A stretch of DNA of 64,000 nucleotides, taken from CAIOHW01 sp964432565 (lineage in GTDB: Bacteria; Bdellovibrionota; UBA1018). The notes beneath the pieces are model-generated. The model made no database searches. It saw only the letters and a list, made by a program, of their open reading frames with translations, and was not told where the DNA came from. The stretch's first letter is position 1; every line of letters begins with the position of its first letter. The stretch lies in assembly GCA_964432565.1 (NCBI GenBank), contig CAYSOA010000002.1:1-64000 (forward strand), given 5' to 3'. The translations under genes and the position numbers were made by a program. Shown one piece after another: positions 17,901 through 25,689 of this stretch.

Positions 17901-18638
17901 GACTGCCTGATCACTCCTACCGTTTCGGCAATACAGGAAGAGATGCAGGAACCCGTTGTTACTGCTGAGATGACCGCCGAAGAAGAGCAACTGCTCAACG
18001 AGGAGGTCGAGCGACTGCGCGAAAAAATTCGTCGTCTGGGCGAAGTCAACCCGATGGCCGAACAGGAGTTCAACGACCTGCAGCGTCGTTTCGAGCATCT
18101 GTGCACCGAGAAGCGCGACCTGGAGCGCTCGCTCGAAAACCTCCAGGAAGCCATCGAGCACATCAACAAGACTTCGGAGGAACGCTTCCGCAAAGCCTTC
18201 GAATCGATCGCAGACCGTTTCGAAAAGCTCTTTCCGATCATCTTCGGCGGTGGGCAGGCTCGGTTGTCGCTGATCTATCCGGAGGGCTCCACCGACATCC
18301 TCGATGCCGGGGTCGACATTCTGGCGCAGCCTCCAGGAAAGAAGATCGTCAATATGCACGCGCTGTCGGGCGGCGAGAAGGCCCTGACGGCCGTCTCGAT
18401 GATCTTCGCCATCTTCATGGTCAAGCCGTCGCCCTTCTGCGTGCTCGATGAAGTCGATGCGCCTCTCGACGATGCGAACGTGGGTAAATTCAATGCCCTC
18501 CTTCGTGAGATGTCGAGCAAGAGCCAGTTCATTCTCATTACCCACAACAAGAAGACCATGGAGCTCAACGATACGCTCTACGGCGTGACGATGGAGGAGC
18601 CGGGCGTTTCGAAAATGGTTTCGGTGAGGATGAACTGA
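14934..18638 (+). CDS. smc: Chromosome segregation protein SMC
   Basis: Organises and segregates the chromosome as an ATP-driven DNA-clamping dimer, normally with ScpA/ScpB. The 1,234-residue length is typical. Seen: N-terminal MRVKRLEIQGFKSFKD and Walker A GPNGCGKSN (about 32-40), a long coiled coil with dense Glu/Arg/Gln heptads (about 170-510), a Gly-containing hinge (about 515-680), a second coiled coil, then the C-terminal head with FGGGQARL, the signature LSGGEKALTAVS (about 1142) and Walker B VLDEVDAPLDD (about 1171). The start has GGGGGAG six bases upstream. The lolA start follows after one base, so the genes are co-transcribed. Confidence 0.97.
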   Translation: MRVKRLEIQGFKSFKDKTVIHFDKGITGIVGPNGCGKSNIVDAFFWVMGEQSYKHMRGTGSEDLIFNGSSRYSPLGLAEATMVLETDAHDVDPATGATTQDIPLHLRSKEIAVTRRVYRSGEGEYFINGQPARLKDIQELFMDTGVGAKGYSVIEQGQIGKIVNAKPEERRLLIEEAAGIAKYKARKKESLRKMEATQGNLSRLNDVVQEIERNLGSLERQAQKARSYNKLRAELTDKEMTWGRRKARVIQQKLAELHSSKNIVDQELASLRAELQTVENSIEVDRISQLTDSKAVEELQSTLQNSRGELTREQSALDLSRRRQGDLEQQLQNLRREQTELSQNIEIDRARLAEQERELEEGEELLHSAQSRAQEQEERVRERRQSTEASRRSLEQAQRSLLQGVEQANELNARSAAITSRIESLKEQLERISEESSQASQRTEENEARLSATRAEFEQLSGDRDTLRESRNQQQQTIRELESTLRLQERAEDESLREVTRQRAKLQSLRELVESHEGMGDGPKSLLSWAKESGRGGISTLTELVDVDAGFESAMEGWLEGQLEGLLSKDPTLAVDALRELATRNEGRACIRLAGLWSARSSDESATLSQVQNLLGSAGLQFQGTLRQKVRANAKSETQLAEAAQSACNRVAIVSDSAPLSAFVAGPWFQKLAELGWSLVSQDGIAIDLHSQGIAQIRGGSLNSDKSSSILGRKRAIAELETVVESAEKRHAENQELTETTRNSLESARAHLATGEEKLRELEITCGTLERETRQLERAAQEARQNLNRLSSQRSRCDEDLARNESDLEDISQHLSEILSGRSELEIQLKARDEEVQQFDLELRALESELQNLKVGEASVRERAQSLKREFSSLQGVVADRERRIDEIARILERVFQEQNQHSGGDDRSEAKIEELSILVAELESRLAETKNNLEIVSARVNGGLERIKTLHKQGESKNHDSMGFTLEIEKLNSDFAHLKQNLEEKYGVDCLITPTVSAIQEEMQEPVVTAEMTAEEEQLLNEEVERLREKIRRLGEVNPMAEQEFNDLQRRFEHLCTEKRDLERSLENLQEAIEHINKTSEERFRKAFESIADRFEKLFPIIFGGGQARLSLIYPEGSTDILDAGVDILAQPPGKKIVNMHALSGGEKALTAVSMIFAIFMVKPSPFCVLDEVDAPLDDANVGKFNALLREMSSKSQFILITHNKKTMELNDTLYGVTMEEPGVSKMVSVRMN

Positions 18639-18639
18639 G

Positions 18640-19326
18640 ATGGGACGACTAGTCGTCGCTCTCGTCTGCTTCGCTCTGGAGTTCTCTCCGGCCGCAGCAT
18701 TAGCCGGCAGGGTCACCTCCAGTAAGGCCGCCAAGGCACCGAAGTCTCTTCCAAAGCTTTTGGTCGAGGTGGAAGCCCATTACGCGAAATTGGGCTCACT
18801 CACGGCTGACTTCTCCCAGGAAGATCATTCAGCTGCCTTCGGGGAAAAAAAGCCCAGTCAGGGCCGCCTCACCTGGAAGGCGCCTGACTCGCTCCGATGG
18901 GAAACCACGGCACCGGAAGCCAGCCTGCTGGTTAGCAACGGAAAGTCGATCTGGATGTACACGCCCCCATTCGACGAAACAGAAAACGGACAGGTGATCG
19001 TTCGCAAGGCTTCCGAAGCGAAAAGCCGACTGATGGACGCGCTTCTGGCGGGGCGGTTTTCAAAGGCACTCCGGCAGGGTCTGGCCATCGAAGCCCTGCC
19101 GAATCGCACATTTGCACTGAGACCCAAGAAAAGCTCGCCCGGCAACCTCAAACAGGCCGTAGTGACGATTGATGACGAAGCCCCAGTGATCTCGAAGGTG
19201 GCCATCGAGTATCGCGACGGCAACGAGTCCACCATTCAGCTCTCGAATATCAAGATGGGCGAACCGCTCGCCAAGAGCCTTTTTGAGTTCAAGATCCCCC
19301 CCCGGACAGATGTCGTGAAGGAATGA
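18640..19326 (+). CDS. lolA: Outer-membrane lipoprotein carrier protein LolA
   Basis: Periplasmic chaperone that ferries lipoproteins from the inner to the outer membrane. The 228-residue protein has a Sec signal (MGRLVVALVCFAL...AALA before GRV, about residue 22). The typical LolA core follows: LGSLTADFSQ, GRLTWKAPDSLRWETTAPE, LLVSNGKSIWMYTPPFDE, and the C-terminal PLAKSLFEFKIPPRTDVV. The strands and FxQ-like element fit the half-barrel that holds acyl chains. It lies one base after smc. No LolB was seen, as in many deltaproteobacteria. Confidence 0.9.
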   Translation: MGRLVVALVCFALEFSPAAALAGRVTSSKAAKAPKSLPKLLVEVEAHYAKLGSLTADFSQEDHSAAFGEKKPSQGRLTWKAPDSLRWETTAPEASLLVSNGKSIWMYTPPFDETENGQVIVRKASEAKSRLMDALLAGRFSKALRQGLAIEALPNRTFALRPKKSSPGNLKQAVVTIDDEAPVISKVAIEYRDGNESTIQLSNIKMGEPLAKSLFEFKIPPRTDVVKE

Positions 19327-19450
19327 CCTGGAGGTCTCCATCCACCAGAGGGGACCCGCCCACATTTCTCGACACGCCAAGCTACCGAAAACTTGAGAGA
19401 TTCTGCCCCATTGCCTTTAGCTGACTCTTTTTGTATGGATTCAGCCCACT

Positions 19451-19948
19451 ATGCCCTCATTTGATATCTCTTCTGAAGTGAACTGGCAGGAAGTCGACAA
19501 CGCCATCAATCAGGCCACGAAAGAACTCGGCCAGCGCTTTGACTTCAAAGGCGTGAAGTCCGAAATCAAGCTCGACCAAAAGGCCAAGACCATCACCCTC
19601 TGGTGCTCGGAGGAAGGCAAACTCGAATCGGTAAATGACATCCTTCAGAGCAAGCTCGTGAAGCGCGGCATTTCGCTGCTATCGCTCGAGTACAAGGATG
19701 TCGAGCATGCCTTCGGCCAAAGCTCGAGACAAACCATCCTCGTTCAAGCCGGTGTCTCGAAGGAAAAGGGCAAAGAGATCATCGCCTCGCTCAAGGAAAC
19801 CAAGCTCAAGGTCAACGCACAGATTCAAGACGAGCAAATTCGTGTCTCCGGAAAGAATCGCGACGATCTGCAATCAGCCATCGCTCACCTCAAGGGTCAG
19901 CAAGACAAGCTCAAGATTCCGATGCAGTTTGGAAATTTCAGAGACTGA
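19451..19948 (+). CDS. yajQ: YajQ family nucleotide-binding protein
   Basis: A 165-residue protein matching YajQ over its full length: MPSFDISSEVNWQEVDNAIN, RFDFKGVKSEI, KTITLWCSEE, DVEHAFGQSSRQTI and the closing PMQFGNFRD. The two-RRM-like fold binds nucleic acid or nucleotides, and some members bind c-di-GMP and act as effectors. It stands alone with 124 bp before and 66 bp after. A GC hairpin beyond the stop (GCCCGG...CCGGGC) has no T-run. Confidence 0.95.
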   Translation: MPSFDISSEVNWQEVDNAINQATKELGQRFDFKGVKSEIKLDQKAKTITLWCSEEGKLESVNDILQSKLVKRGISLLSLEYKDVEHAFGQSSRQTILVQAGVSKEKGKEIIASLKETKLKVNAQIQDEQIRVSGKNRDDLQSAIAHLKGQQDKLKIPMQFGNFRD

Positions 19949-20014
19949 TTGCGGGCCCGGCTCGCGCCGGGCAAAGGATAGGCGGCGCGGGCCGCGCGAT
20001 GAAAAGGGAAAACA

Positions 20015-21514
20015 ATGAGTAATCCGAACAAGAACAGCGTCTACTTCGTCAGCCTCGGCTGCCCCAAGAACCTCGTCGACTCGCAGGTGATGCTGGGCCT
20101 CCTCGAGAAGGACAAGTACCAGGTCGTGCAGGAGCCCGAGCAGGCAGAAGTGATCATCGTGAACACGTGCTCCTTCATCCAGGCCTCGAAGGAAGAGTCG
20201 ATCGAGACCATCCTTGAAATGGCGCAGCACAAGGATGAGGGCAAGTGCAAGGTACTCGTCGCATCGGGATGCCTTCCCCAGCGCTATTCGAAGGAACTCG
20301 AAAACGAGATGCCGGAAGTCGACCTGTTCATCGGAACGGGCCAGTACCACCGCATCACCGAGCTCCTGAAGGAGAACTCGCAGGCCCGCGAGATGGGCGC
20401 CCCGATGCCCAAGCGCTCGTACATCGACCAGCCGGCCTTCATCCACACCGAGAAGGATCCGCGCATCCACACGGGCCCGCTCTACACGGCGTACCTGAAG
20501 CTTTCCGAAGGCTGCAATCGCCGCTGCGCCTTCTGCATCATTCCGAAGCTTCGCGGCAACGTGCGCTCGCGCACGGTCGCTTCGCTCGTCGAGGAAGCAA
20601 AGCAGCTGGCCTCGCGCGGTGTTCGCGAGCTGAACCTCGTCGCCCAGGATCTGACCGAGTACGGCATGGAATGGAAGTACCAGGAGCGACTCGAAACGCT
20701 GCTTCCGGAACTCGTGAAGGTCGACGGCATCGAGTGGATTCGCCTGCACTATGTGTATCCGGACCAGTTCTCGGATGAGCTCGTCGAGATCATCGCGCGC
20801 GAGCCGAAGATCGTGAAGTACCTCGACATGCCGATCCAGCACACCAATGACGCCGTGCTGAAGTCGATGAATCGCCGCCTGACCAAGGCCAAGCTCTTCG
20901 ACCTCGTGGGCAAGCTCCGCGAGAAGATTCCCGGCATCGTCTTCCGTACCTCGATCATCGTCGGATTTCCGGGCGAGACCGAAGAGCAGTTCCAGGAACT
21001 CTGCAACGACATCGAGACGCTCAATCTCGACCACGTCGGCGTGTTCCGCTACTCGAAGGAAGAAGGGACGAAGGCCGCCGAGATGGACGGCCAGATTCAC
21101 GCCAACACCAAGCGCCGCCGTGCGAAGAAGCTGACGGAGATCCTCCAGAAGCAGTCTCTCGCCCGCAACGAGCGCTACGTGGGCGCTCGCATGCCGCTCC
21201 TCGTGGAAGGCGTGAGCGAAGAGAGCGAGATGTTCCTTCAGGGACGCCTGCCGACGCAGGCGCAGGAAATCGACGGCCACGTGCTGATCAATGACCTCGG
21301 CGAACTCGAGGACCAGCTGGCGGAGTCGCCGCTTCGCCCCGGCGACCTGATCGAAGTCGAGATCACGGAGGCCATGCCGCACGACCTCGTCGGCAAGGTC
21401 ACGGCAGTTTTCAAGCGTGCTCCGGTCGTGGCTTCGGCAGAAGGCGCAGCTCCTGGACTGGCTACGATGCCGAAGGAATTCAACCCCGCCAACGAGTGGC
21501 GCGGAGCCCACTAA
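20015..21514 (+). CDS. rimO: Ribosomal protein S12 methylthiotransferase RimO
   Basis: Radical-SAM enzyme that methylthiolates an Asp of ribosomal protein S12. The 499 residues comprise: an N-terminal [4Fe-4S] domain with Cys in SLGCPKNLVDSQVM, NTCSFIQ and SGCLPQRY; a radical-SAM core with SEGCNRRCAFCIIP (CxxxCxxC, about 165-178), GVRELNLVAQDLT and YLDMPIQHTND; and a C-terminal TRAM domain (about 385-455). RimO is distinguished from MiaB by SLGCPKNLVDSQ. The C-terminal tail of about 40 residues is longer than usual. It precedes the rhodanese and queG in a likely operon. The long opposite-strand reading is a shadow. Confidence 0.95.
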   Translation: MSNPNKNSVYFVSLGCPKNLVDSQVMLGLLEKDKYQVVQEPEQAEVIIVNTCSFIQASKEESIETILEMAQHKDEGKCKVLVASGCLPQRYSKELENEMPEVDLFIGTGQYHRITELLKENSQAREMGAPMPKRSYIDQPAFIHTEKDPRIHTGPLYTAYLKLSEGCNRRCAFCIIPKLRGNVRSRTVASLVEEAKQLASRGVRELNLVAQDLTEYGMEWKYQERLETLLPELVKVDGIEWIRLHYVYPDQFSDELVEIIAREPKIVKYLDMPIQHTNDAVLKSMNRRLTKAKLFDLVGKLREKIPGIVFRTSIIVGFPGETEEQFQELCNDIETLNLDHVGVFRYSKEEGTKAAEMDGQIHANTKRRRAKKLTEILQKQSLARNERYVGARMPLLVEGVSEESEMFLQGRLPTQAQEIDGHVLINDLGELEDQLAESPLRPGDLIEVEITEAMPHDLVGKVTAVFKRAPVVASAEGAAPGLATMPKEFNPANEWRGAH

Positions 21515-21527
21515 CTCGGAGCGAAAA

Positions 21528-21824
21528 ATGGATTACCTGATTTCTCCCGAACAGCTGAAGCAGGAACTGGGCAACGTCGTCCTCGTCGACGTGCGAGAGC
21601 CCGAAGAATTCGAAGAGTCCCGCATCGAGGGGTGCACGCTGATTCCGCTGGGCGAGATCACGTCGCGCGCCCTTCGTGAACTGAACCCGGAAGACAACAT
21701 CGTCCTTTACTGCGCCCACGGAGTCCGGAGCCTGCACGCTCTCATGGCACTGCAGAACATGGGCTTCGAAAAGCTACGCTCGCTCGACGGCGGGATCTGC
21801 GCATGGCAGGAGCAGGGGTACTAA
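21528..21824 (+). CDS. Single-domain rhodanese-like protein
   Basis: A 98-residue rhodanese domain: LVDVREPEEFEESRIEGC, LIPLGEI, and the active-site loop YCAHGVRS with Cys62, which fits the sulfurtransferase CxxGxRS pattern. It probably carries persulfide sulfur. The ATG at 21528 follows rimO by 13 bp and is preceded by a GGAGCGA ribosome site; the in-frame extension back to 21417 lies within rimO and is rejected. Sitting between a methylthiotransferase and queG, it may supply sulfur to RimO; that is inference. It overlaps queG by 22 bp. Confidence 0.88.
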   Translation: MDYLISPEQLKQELGNVVLVDVREPEEFEESRIEGCTLIPLGEITSRALRELNPEDNIVLYCAHGVRSLHALMALQNMGFEKLRSLDGGICAWQEQGY

Positions 21825-22825
21825 CCCCCCCCCTTCTCGAACAGCTTCGCCGGTCGGCACTCGATGAAGGTTTCATCGAGGCTGGCGGCGTCGATCTCGA
21901 GCTTGCCTGGCCGATTTATCAGGAGCACGTCCGAAAATACGACGAGTGGATCGCCGGCGGCAACGCAGGGGATATGCACTACCTCGTTCGAGGACGAGAT
22001 CGCCGGGCCGACCCGCGACTCGTCTTCCCCGATGTTCGCTCGGTCTTCTGCGTGTTGGCCCCCTACCGCAAGGCTCCGGCCGGCGAACTCGATCCCACGA
22101 AAGGCCCCAGATACGCCCGCTATCTCGATGGCCCTGACTATCATGAGCGAGTCTCCGAGCGACTGGATCGGGCCCTTTCCCGAGTCTCGTCGGACAACCC
22201 CGACCTTCGACTTGCCTGGAAAGTCTGTGTCGACACCAGTGCCGTGCTGGAACGCACCTGGGCCGCGCTCAGTGGGCTGGGCTGGATCGGAAAAAACACA
22301 CTCCTGATTCATCCCCGACACGGCAGTTACACGTTCATCGGGGTCGCCCTACTCAGTGTGCCACTCCACTCGGGGCCAAACCTTATTCCGGATTACTGCG
22401 GCCACTGCACAAGCTGCCTCGAAGCGTGCCCGACGCAGGCCATCGAAAAACCTCATCTAGTCAATTCTCGCAAGTGCATCGCCTACTGGACGCTCGAAAA
22501 GCGGGGCGAGCTCACCCTCGACAAAGAGCAGGAAAAGGCCTTGGGAACCTGGGTTGCTGGCTGCGACCTCTGCCAAGAAGCCTGCCCCTTTAACCGAAAG
22601 GTAGCGCGCGCGGCACAGGCCGACCCGACGCTGGACCGATGTGAAACGCCGGGGGCCATCGAGGTCGACGCGTGGAACGCACTTCTCGCCGAGACCTCCG
22701 AGAGTTACCGACAGCGCGTTCGAGGTTCTGCCCTCTCGCGCGTCAAACCTGAGATGTTTCAAAGAAACTTGAGAATCGCCCTGAAAAATTCGGGAGCTTC
22801 AGGACTCACGGCGCCTGGCGAATGA
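21803..22825 (+). CDS. queG: Epoxyqueuosine reductase
   Basis: Cobalamin-dependent last step of tRNA queuosine synthesis. The 340-residue protein has the DUF1730 N-terminal region, the catalytic Asp in VCVDTSAVLERTWA followed by GLGWIGKNTLLI, and two ferredoxin-like clusters: CGHCTSCLEACPTQAI and CDLCQEACPFN. The C-terminal HEAT-repeat tail of long QueGs is largely absent. Its ATG lies within the rhodanese gene (22-bp overlap). Its 3' end overlaps the convergent MFS gene by 27 bp. Confidence 0.94.
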   Translation: MAGAGVLTPPLLEQLRRSALDEGFIEAGGVDLELAWPIYQEHVRKYDEWIAGGNAGDMHYLVRGRDRRADPRLVFPDVRSVFCVLAPYRKAPAGELDPTKGPRYARYLDGPDYHERVSERLDRALSRVSSDNPDLRLAWKVCVDTSAVLERTWAALSGLGWIGKNTLLIHPRHGSYTFIGVALLSVPLHSGPNLIPDYCGHCTSCLEACPTQAIEKPHLVNSRKCIAYWTLEKRGELTLDKEQEKALGTWVAGCDLCQEACPFNRKVARAAQADPTLDRCETPGAIEVDAWNALLAETSESYRQRVRGSALSRVKPEMFQRNLRIALKNSGASGLTAPGE

Positions 22826-24184
22826 CACATAGGCGGCAATGAAGGCCACTGCCGCCGCAATCGAAAGAGTGAAATGCAGTGCCGAAGTCAGGCTCCCATG
22901 GGCACGCAAGCGCCAGGAAAAAAGCGCCGTGGCCAGACCGGTACCCAACACCAGCCCGAGATTGCGAAACGTCGCCAGAAGCGCTGATGCGACACCCAAC
23001 TTGTCGGGAGGCACCGAGTTCATGATCGCACTGTTATTCGGAGACTGAAAAAGGCCTGTCGCAAGCCCCATCGTGCAGAGCGCCACAATAATTTGAGGGG
23101 AACTGCTCTCTCCTGAGATGCCCCCACCAAAGAATCCCCCGATGATCAGAAGTCCGAGAGCACCCACCAGCCCCCCTGCGACACTCAATCCCAGATTTCC
23201 GATCCGATCCGACACTCTGCCGCTCACGGGAGCGACGACCAAGATGGTCAGGGGAATAGCTGTCATAAACAGTCCCGCCTGCGAGGGCGTAAATAGGAGC
23301 TCCTCTTCCAGATAGAAGGGCATCAGAACCGAAACGGCCGAATACGAGATGAAGGTCAGAAATCCAGCGAGATTGGGCATCCAAAAACCCTTGATCTTCA
23401 GGAGAGCGAGGTCCATCAACGGCCAACGCACGCGCGACTCCACGCGCAAAAACAACCACAAGAGTCCCAACGCCAGGATCGCCGAAATCCAGCGCCAGCC
23501 TCCAAACCAAGCGTCAAGGTGGTGGACCCAGAGGGTCTGGGGCGGATCGAGTGAGGCGAGAAAAAATACCAGAACCAGCGCCTGAAGAATCGCACCGCGC
23601 CAATCAAACCGGAAGGCCTGGTGCCTCGGGCGGCCATCTTCGATATTTTTTCCCGCCAGATAAAGCCCGAGAATGGCCACGGGGATATTGACCAGAAAGA
23701 TACTGCGCCATCCCACATGGGAGATCAGAAGCCCGCCGAGACTCGGACCAGACACGAGCCCGGCACTGACCACCATCGACATGGTACCCAATGCGCCCCC
23801 ACGCTCATTCGCGGGAAACGCCGCAGTAATGACCGCAGGACCGTTAGCCATCAACATGGCCGCTCCGATCCCCTGAAGGCCACGAAAGAGAATCAGCGCC
23901 GAGATTCCTGGAGCAAATCCGCATAGGAGCGAGCCCAGCGCAAAAATGGCAAACCCCAGCACAAAGGTCCGCTTGCGACCCAGCTGGTCAGAAAGGCGTC
24001 CGGCAGGCAAAATCAGGCAGGAGATCGCCAGCAGATAAACGACCACCACCCATTTGACTGACGAAAGCGACGTACCGAACTCCTTGGTGAGCGTCGGGAG
24101 CGCGATGTTCACGATACTGGAGTCGAGGGTGGCCATAAAGGTGCCGCAGGCCACGGATGCGAGAGCTCGCCACTTTCGAGACAT
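22799..24184 (-). CDS. MFS multidrug exporter, DHA2 (14-TM) type
   Basis: A protein of about 461 residues with 14 hydrophobic segments. Motifs of the drug:proton antiporter-2 group are present: TFMATLDSSIVNIALPTL in TM1, the loop 2-3 element GRLSDQLGRKRTFVLGF, and FRGLQGIGAAM in TM4. A second PVSGRVSDRIG lies between the halves. Likely exports a hydrophobic compound using the proton gradient; the substrate is unknown. I chose the ATG at 24184 (MSRKWRAL); an in-frame TTG lies three codons upstream. Divergent from the transketolase gene, with 106 bp between starts. Confidence 0.88.
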   Translation of the reverse strand: MSRKWRALASVACGTFMATLDSSIVNIALPTLTKEFGTSLSSVKWVVVVYLLAISCLILPAGRLSDQLGRKRTFVLGFAIFALGSLLCGFAPGISALILFRGLQGIGAAMLMANGPAVITAAFPANERGGALGTMSMVVSAGLVSGPSLGGLLISHVGWRSIFLVNIPVAILGLYLAGKNIEDGRPRHQAFRFDWRGAILQALVLVFFLASLDPPQTLWVHHLDAWFGGWRWISAILALGLLWLFLRVESRVRWPLMDLALLKIKGFWMPNLAGFLTFISYSAVSVLMPFYLEEELLFTPSQAGLFMTAIPLTILVVAPVSGRVSDRIGNLGLSVAGGLVGALGLLIIGGFFGGGISGESSSPQIIVALCTMGLATGLFQSPNNSAIMNSVPPDKLGVASALLATFRNLGLVLGTGLATALFSWRLRAHGSLTSALHFTLSIAAAVAFIAAYVSFARRRES

Positions 24185-24290
24185 GGAGCCCAATCATAGC
24201 CGAGCGTCCCGACGGCTGGCCACAGAAGAATCGAGTGTTTTAGTCGACCCTCTGGCCGACTCCGCAAATCTGGTGTTAGGCTCTCCAACC

Positions 24291-25118
24291 ATGCAGCCCC
24301 AAGATCTCAAAAGCCTGGCGACCGAACTTCGCGTTTCCATCATCGACATGATCACTACGGCCAAGTCGGGCCATCCCGGAGGCAGTCTTTCGGCGATCGA
24401 CCTCATGACCGCATTGTGGTTCTCGGAAATGAAGGGGGTTCCGGCAGGAAAACCCGAACAGGATCGCGACCACTTCGTGCTCTCCAAGGGACATGCGGTT
24501 CCTGCCCTCTACGCCATCCTCGCGGAGAAGGGCTACATTGCGAAGGAAGAGCTCAAGACGCTGCGCCAGACCGGAAGTCGCCTGCAGGGCCACCCCGACC
24601 GCGTTCGCCTTCCGATTGTCGAAGCTTCCACCGGAAGCCTCGGCCAGGGGCTTTCCGTCGCCCAGGGAATGGCCATGGGACTCAAGCTCTCCGGCAGCAA
24701 GTCGCGCGTGTTCTGCCTCGTGGGCGATGGCGAGATCCAGGAAGGCCAGATCTGGGAGGCAGCCCTCTCGGCCCCGAAGTTCGGCCTCTCCAATCTCTGC
24801 GTGATCCTCGACAACAACGGCGGCCAGATTGATGGGCCCACGGATGAAGTGATGTCGCTCAAGCCGATTCCGGAGAAGTGGCGCGCCTTCAACTGGGAAG
24901 TCATGGAGATCAACGGTCACGACTTCAACCAGATCCTCGGCGCCTACCAGAAGGCCCGAGAGCTGGAAGCCCAGGGCTCGAAGAAGCCCGTCTTCATCAT
25001 CGCCAACACCGTGAAGGGCAAAGGCGTGTCCTTCATGGAAAACAAGATCGAATGGCACGGAGCCGCTCCGAAGGCGGACGATGCCAAGCGCGCCATCGAG
25101 GAGGTCCGCCGTGGCTAA
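24291..25118 (+). CDS. Transketolase, N-terminal (TPP-binding) subunit
   Basis: Half of a split transketolase, a pentose-phosphate pathway enzyme. The 275 residues include AKSGHPGGSLSAIDLMTALW, SKGHAVPALYA, STGSLGQGLSVAQGMAMGLK and the thiamine-diphosphate/Mg motif GDGEIQEGQIWEAALSAP ending at NNG. The ATG at 24291 precedes MQPQDLKSLATELRVS; extending further upstream (to 24054) would run into the MFS gene. The partner starts eight bases inside its 3' end. Two-subunit transketolases of about 275 + 310 residues are known in many bacteria and archaea. Confidence 0.93.
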   Translation: MQPQDLKSLATELRVSIIDMITTAKSGHPGGSLSAIDLMTALWFSEMKGVPAGKPEQDRDHFVLSKGHAVPALYAILAEKGYIAKEELKTLRQTGSRLQGHPDRVRLPIVEASTGSLGQGLSVAQGMAMGLKLSGSKSRVFCLVGDGEIQEGQIWEAALSAPKFGLSNLCVILDNNGGQIDGPTDEVMSLKPIPEKWRAFNWEVMEINGHDFNQILGAYQKARELEAQGSKKPVFIIANTVKGKGVSFMENKIEWHGAAPKADDAKRAIEEVRRG

Positions 25119-25689
25119 TCCCGCAAAAGCAACTCGTCAGTCCTTTGGTGAAGCCCTCGCCCGCCTGGGCGCGGAGAACCAGAACATCGTCGTGCTCGAT
25201 GCCGACCTGTCGAAGAGCACGAAGTCCGATCTCTTCGCGAAAAAGTTTCCGGAGCGCTTCTTTGAAATGGGAATCCAGGAAGCCAACATGATCGGCGTGG
25301 CCTCGGGCCTGGCCTTCACGGGCAAGCTGCCGTTTCTCTGCAGCTTCGGCGCGTTCATTACGGGCCGCTACGACACCATTCGCCTCAGCGCCGTCTACTC
25401 GGGCGCCAATGTNNNNNNNNNNNNNNNNNNNNNNNNNNNNNNNNNNNNNNNNNNNNNNNNNNNNNNNNNNNNNNNNNNNNNNNNNNNNNNNNNNNNNNNN
25501 NNNNNNNNNNNNTCGGTCATCGGCGGACTGGGCTCAGCCGCAGCCGAGGTGCTGGCGGAAAATGCGTGCGGCGTGACGCTCCAGCGTTTCGGCTGCCAGG
25601 ATCAGTTCGGCGAAAGCGGCGACCCTCTCGAGCTTTTCGAGAAGCACGGCTTTTCGGGATCGAAGATCGCAGCAGCTCTGCTCGCTTAG
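25111..25689 (+). CDS. Transketolase, C-terminal subunit (interrupted by assembly gap)
   Basis: Pyrimidine-binding and C-terminal half of the split transketolase. It starts at a GTG (VANPAKATRQSFGEALARLG) eight bases inside the first subunit. The 100 residues before the gap contain VLDADLSKSTKSDLFAKKFP, FFEMGIQEANMIGVASGLA and FLCSFGAFITGRYDTIRLS, the usual PYR-domain elements. The 58 residues after it (VIGGLGSAAAEVLAENACG, ending KIAAALLA) are the C-terminal domain. The normal length is about 310, so roughly 150 residues are missing. The 100-N run is a placeholder and the reading frame across it is accidental. Confidence 0.85.
   Translation: MANPAKATRQSFGEALARLGAENQNIVVLDADLSKSTKSDLFAKKFPERFFEMGIQEANMIGVASGLAFTGKLPFLCSFGAFITGRYDTIRLSAVYSGANXXXXXXXXXXXXXXXXXXXXXXXXXXXXXXXXXXSVIGGLGSAAAEVLAENACGVTLQRFGCQDQFGESGDPLELFEKHGFSGSKIAAALLA
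25413..25512. other. Assembly gap (100 N)
   Basis: A run of exactly 100 N inside the C-terminal transketolase gene. From the usual protein length the real missing sequence is estimated at about 450 bp. Confidence 0.95.

Noticed and set aside
19949..20010. GC-rich hairpin after yajQ as a terminator
   Set aside because: Stem is only 6 bp and no T-run follows.
19874..21511. 545-codon reading on the minus strand opposite rimO
   Set aside because: Antisense of a strongly conserved radical-SAM gene; composition (His/Leu/Arg-rich) is typical of GC-rich shadow frames and no motif is seen.
24054..24290. Upstream extension of the transketolase N-terminal gene
   Set aside because: Runs through the divergent MFS gene; family N-terminus begins at MQPQDLKSLA.
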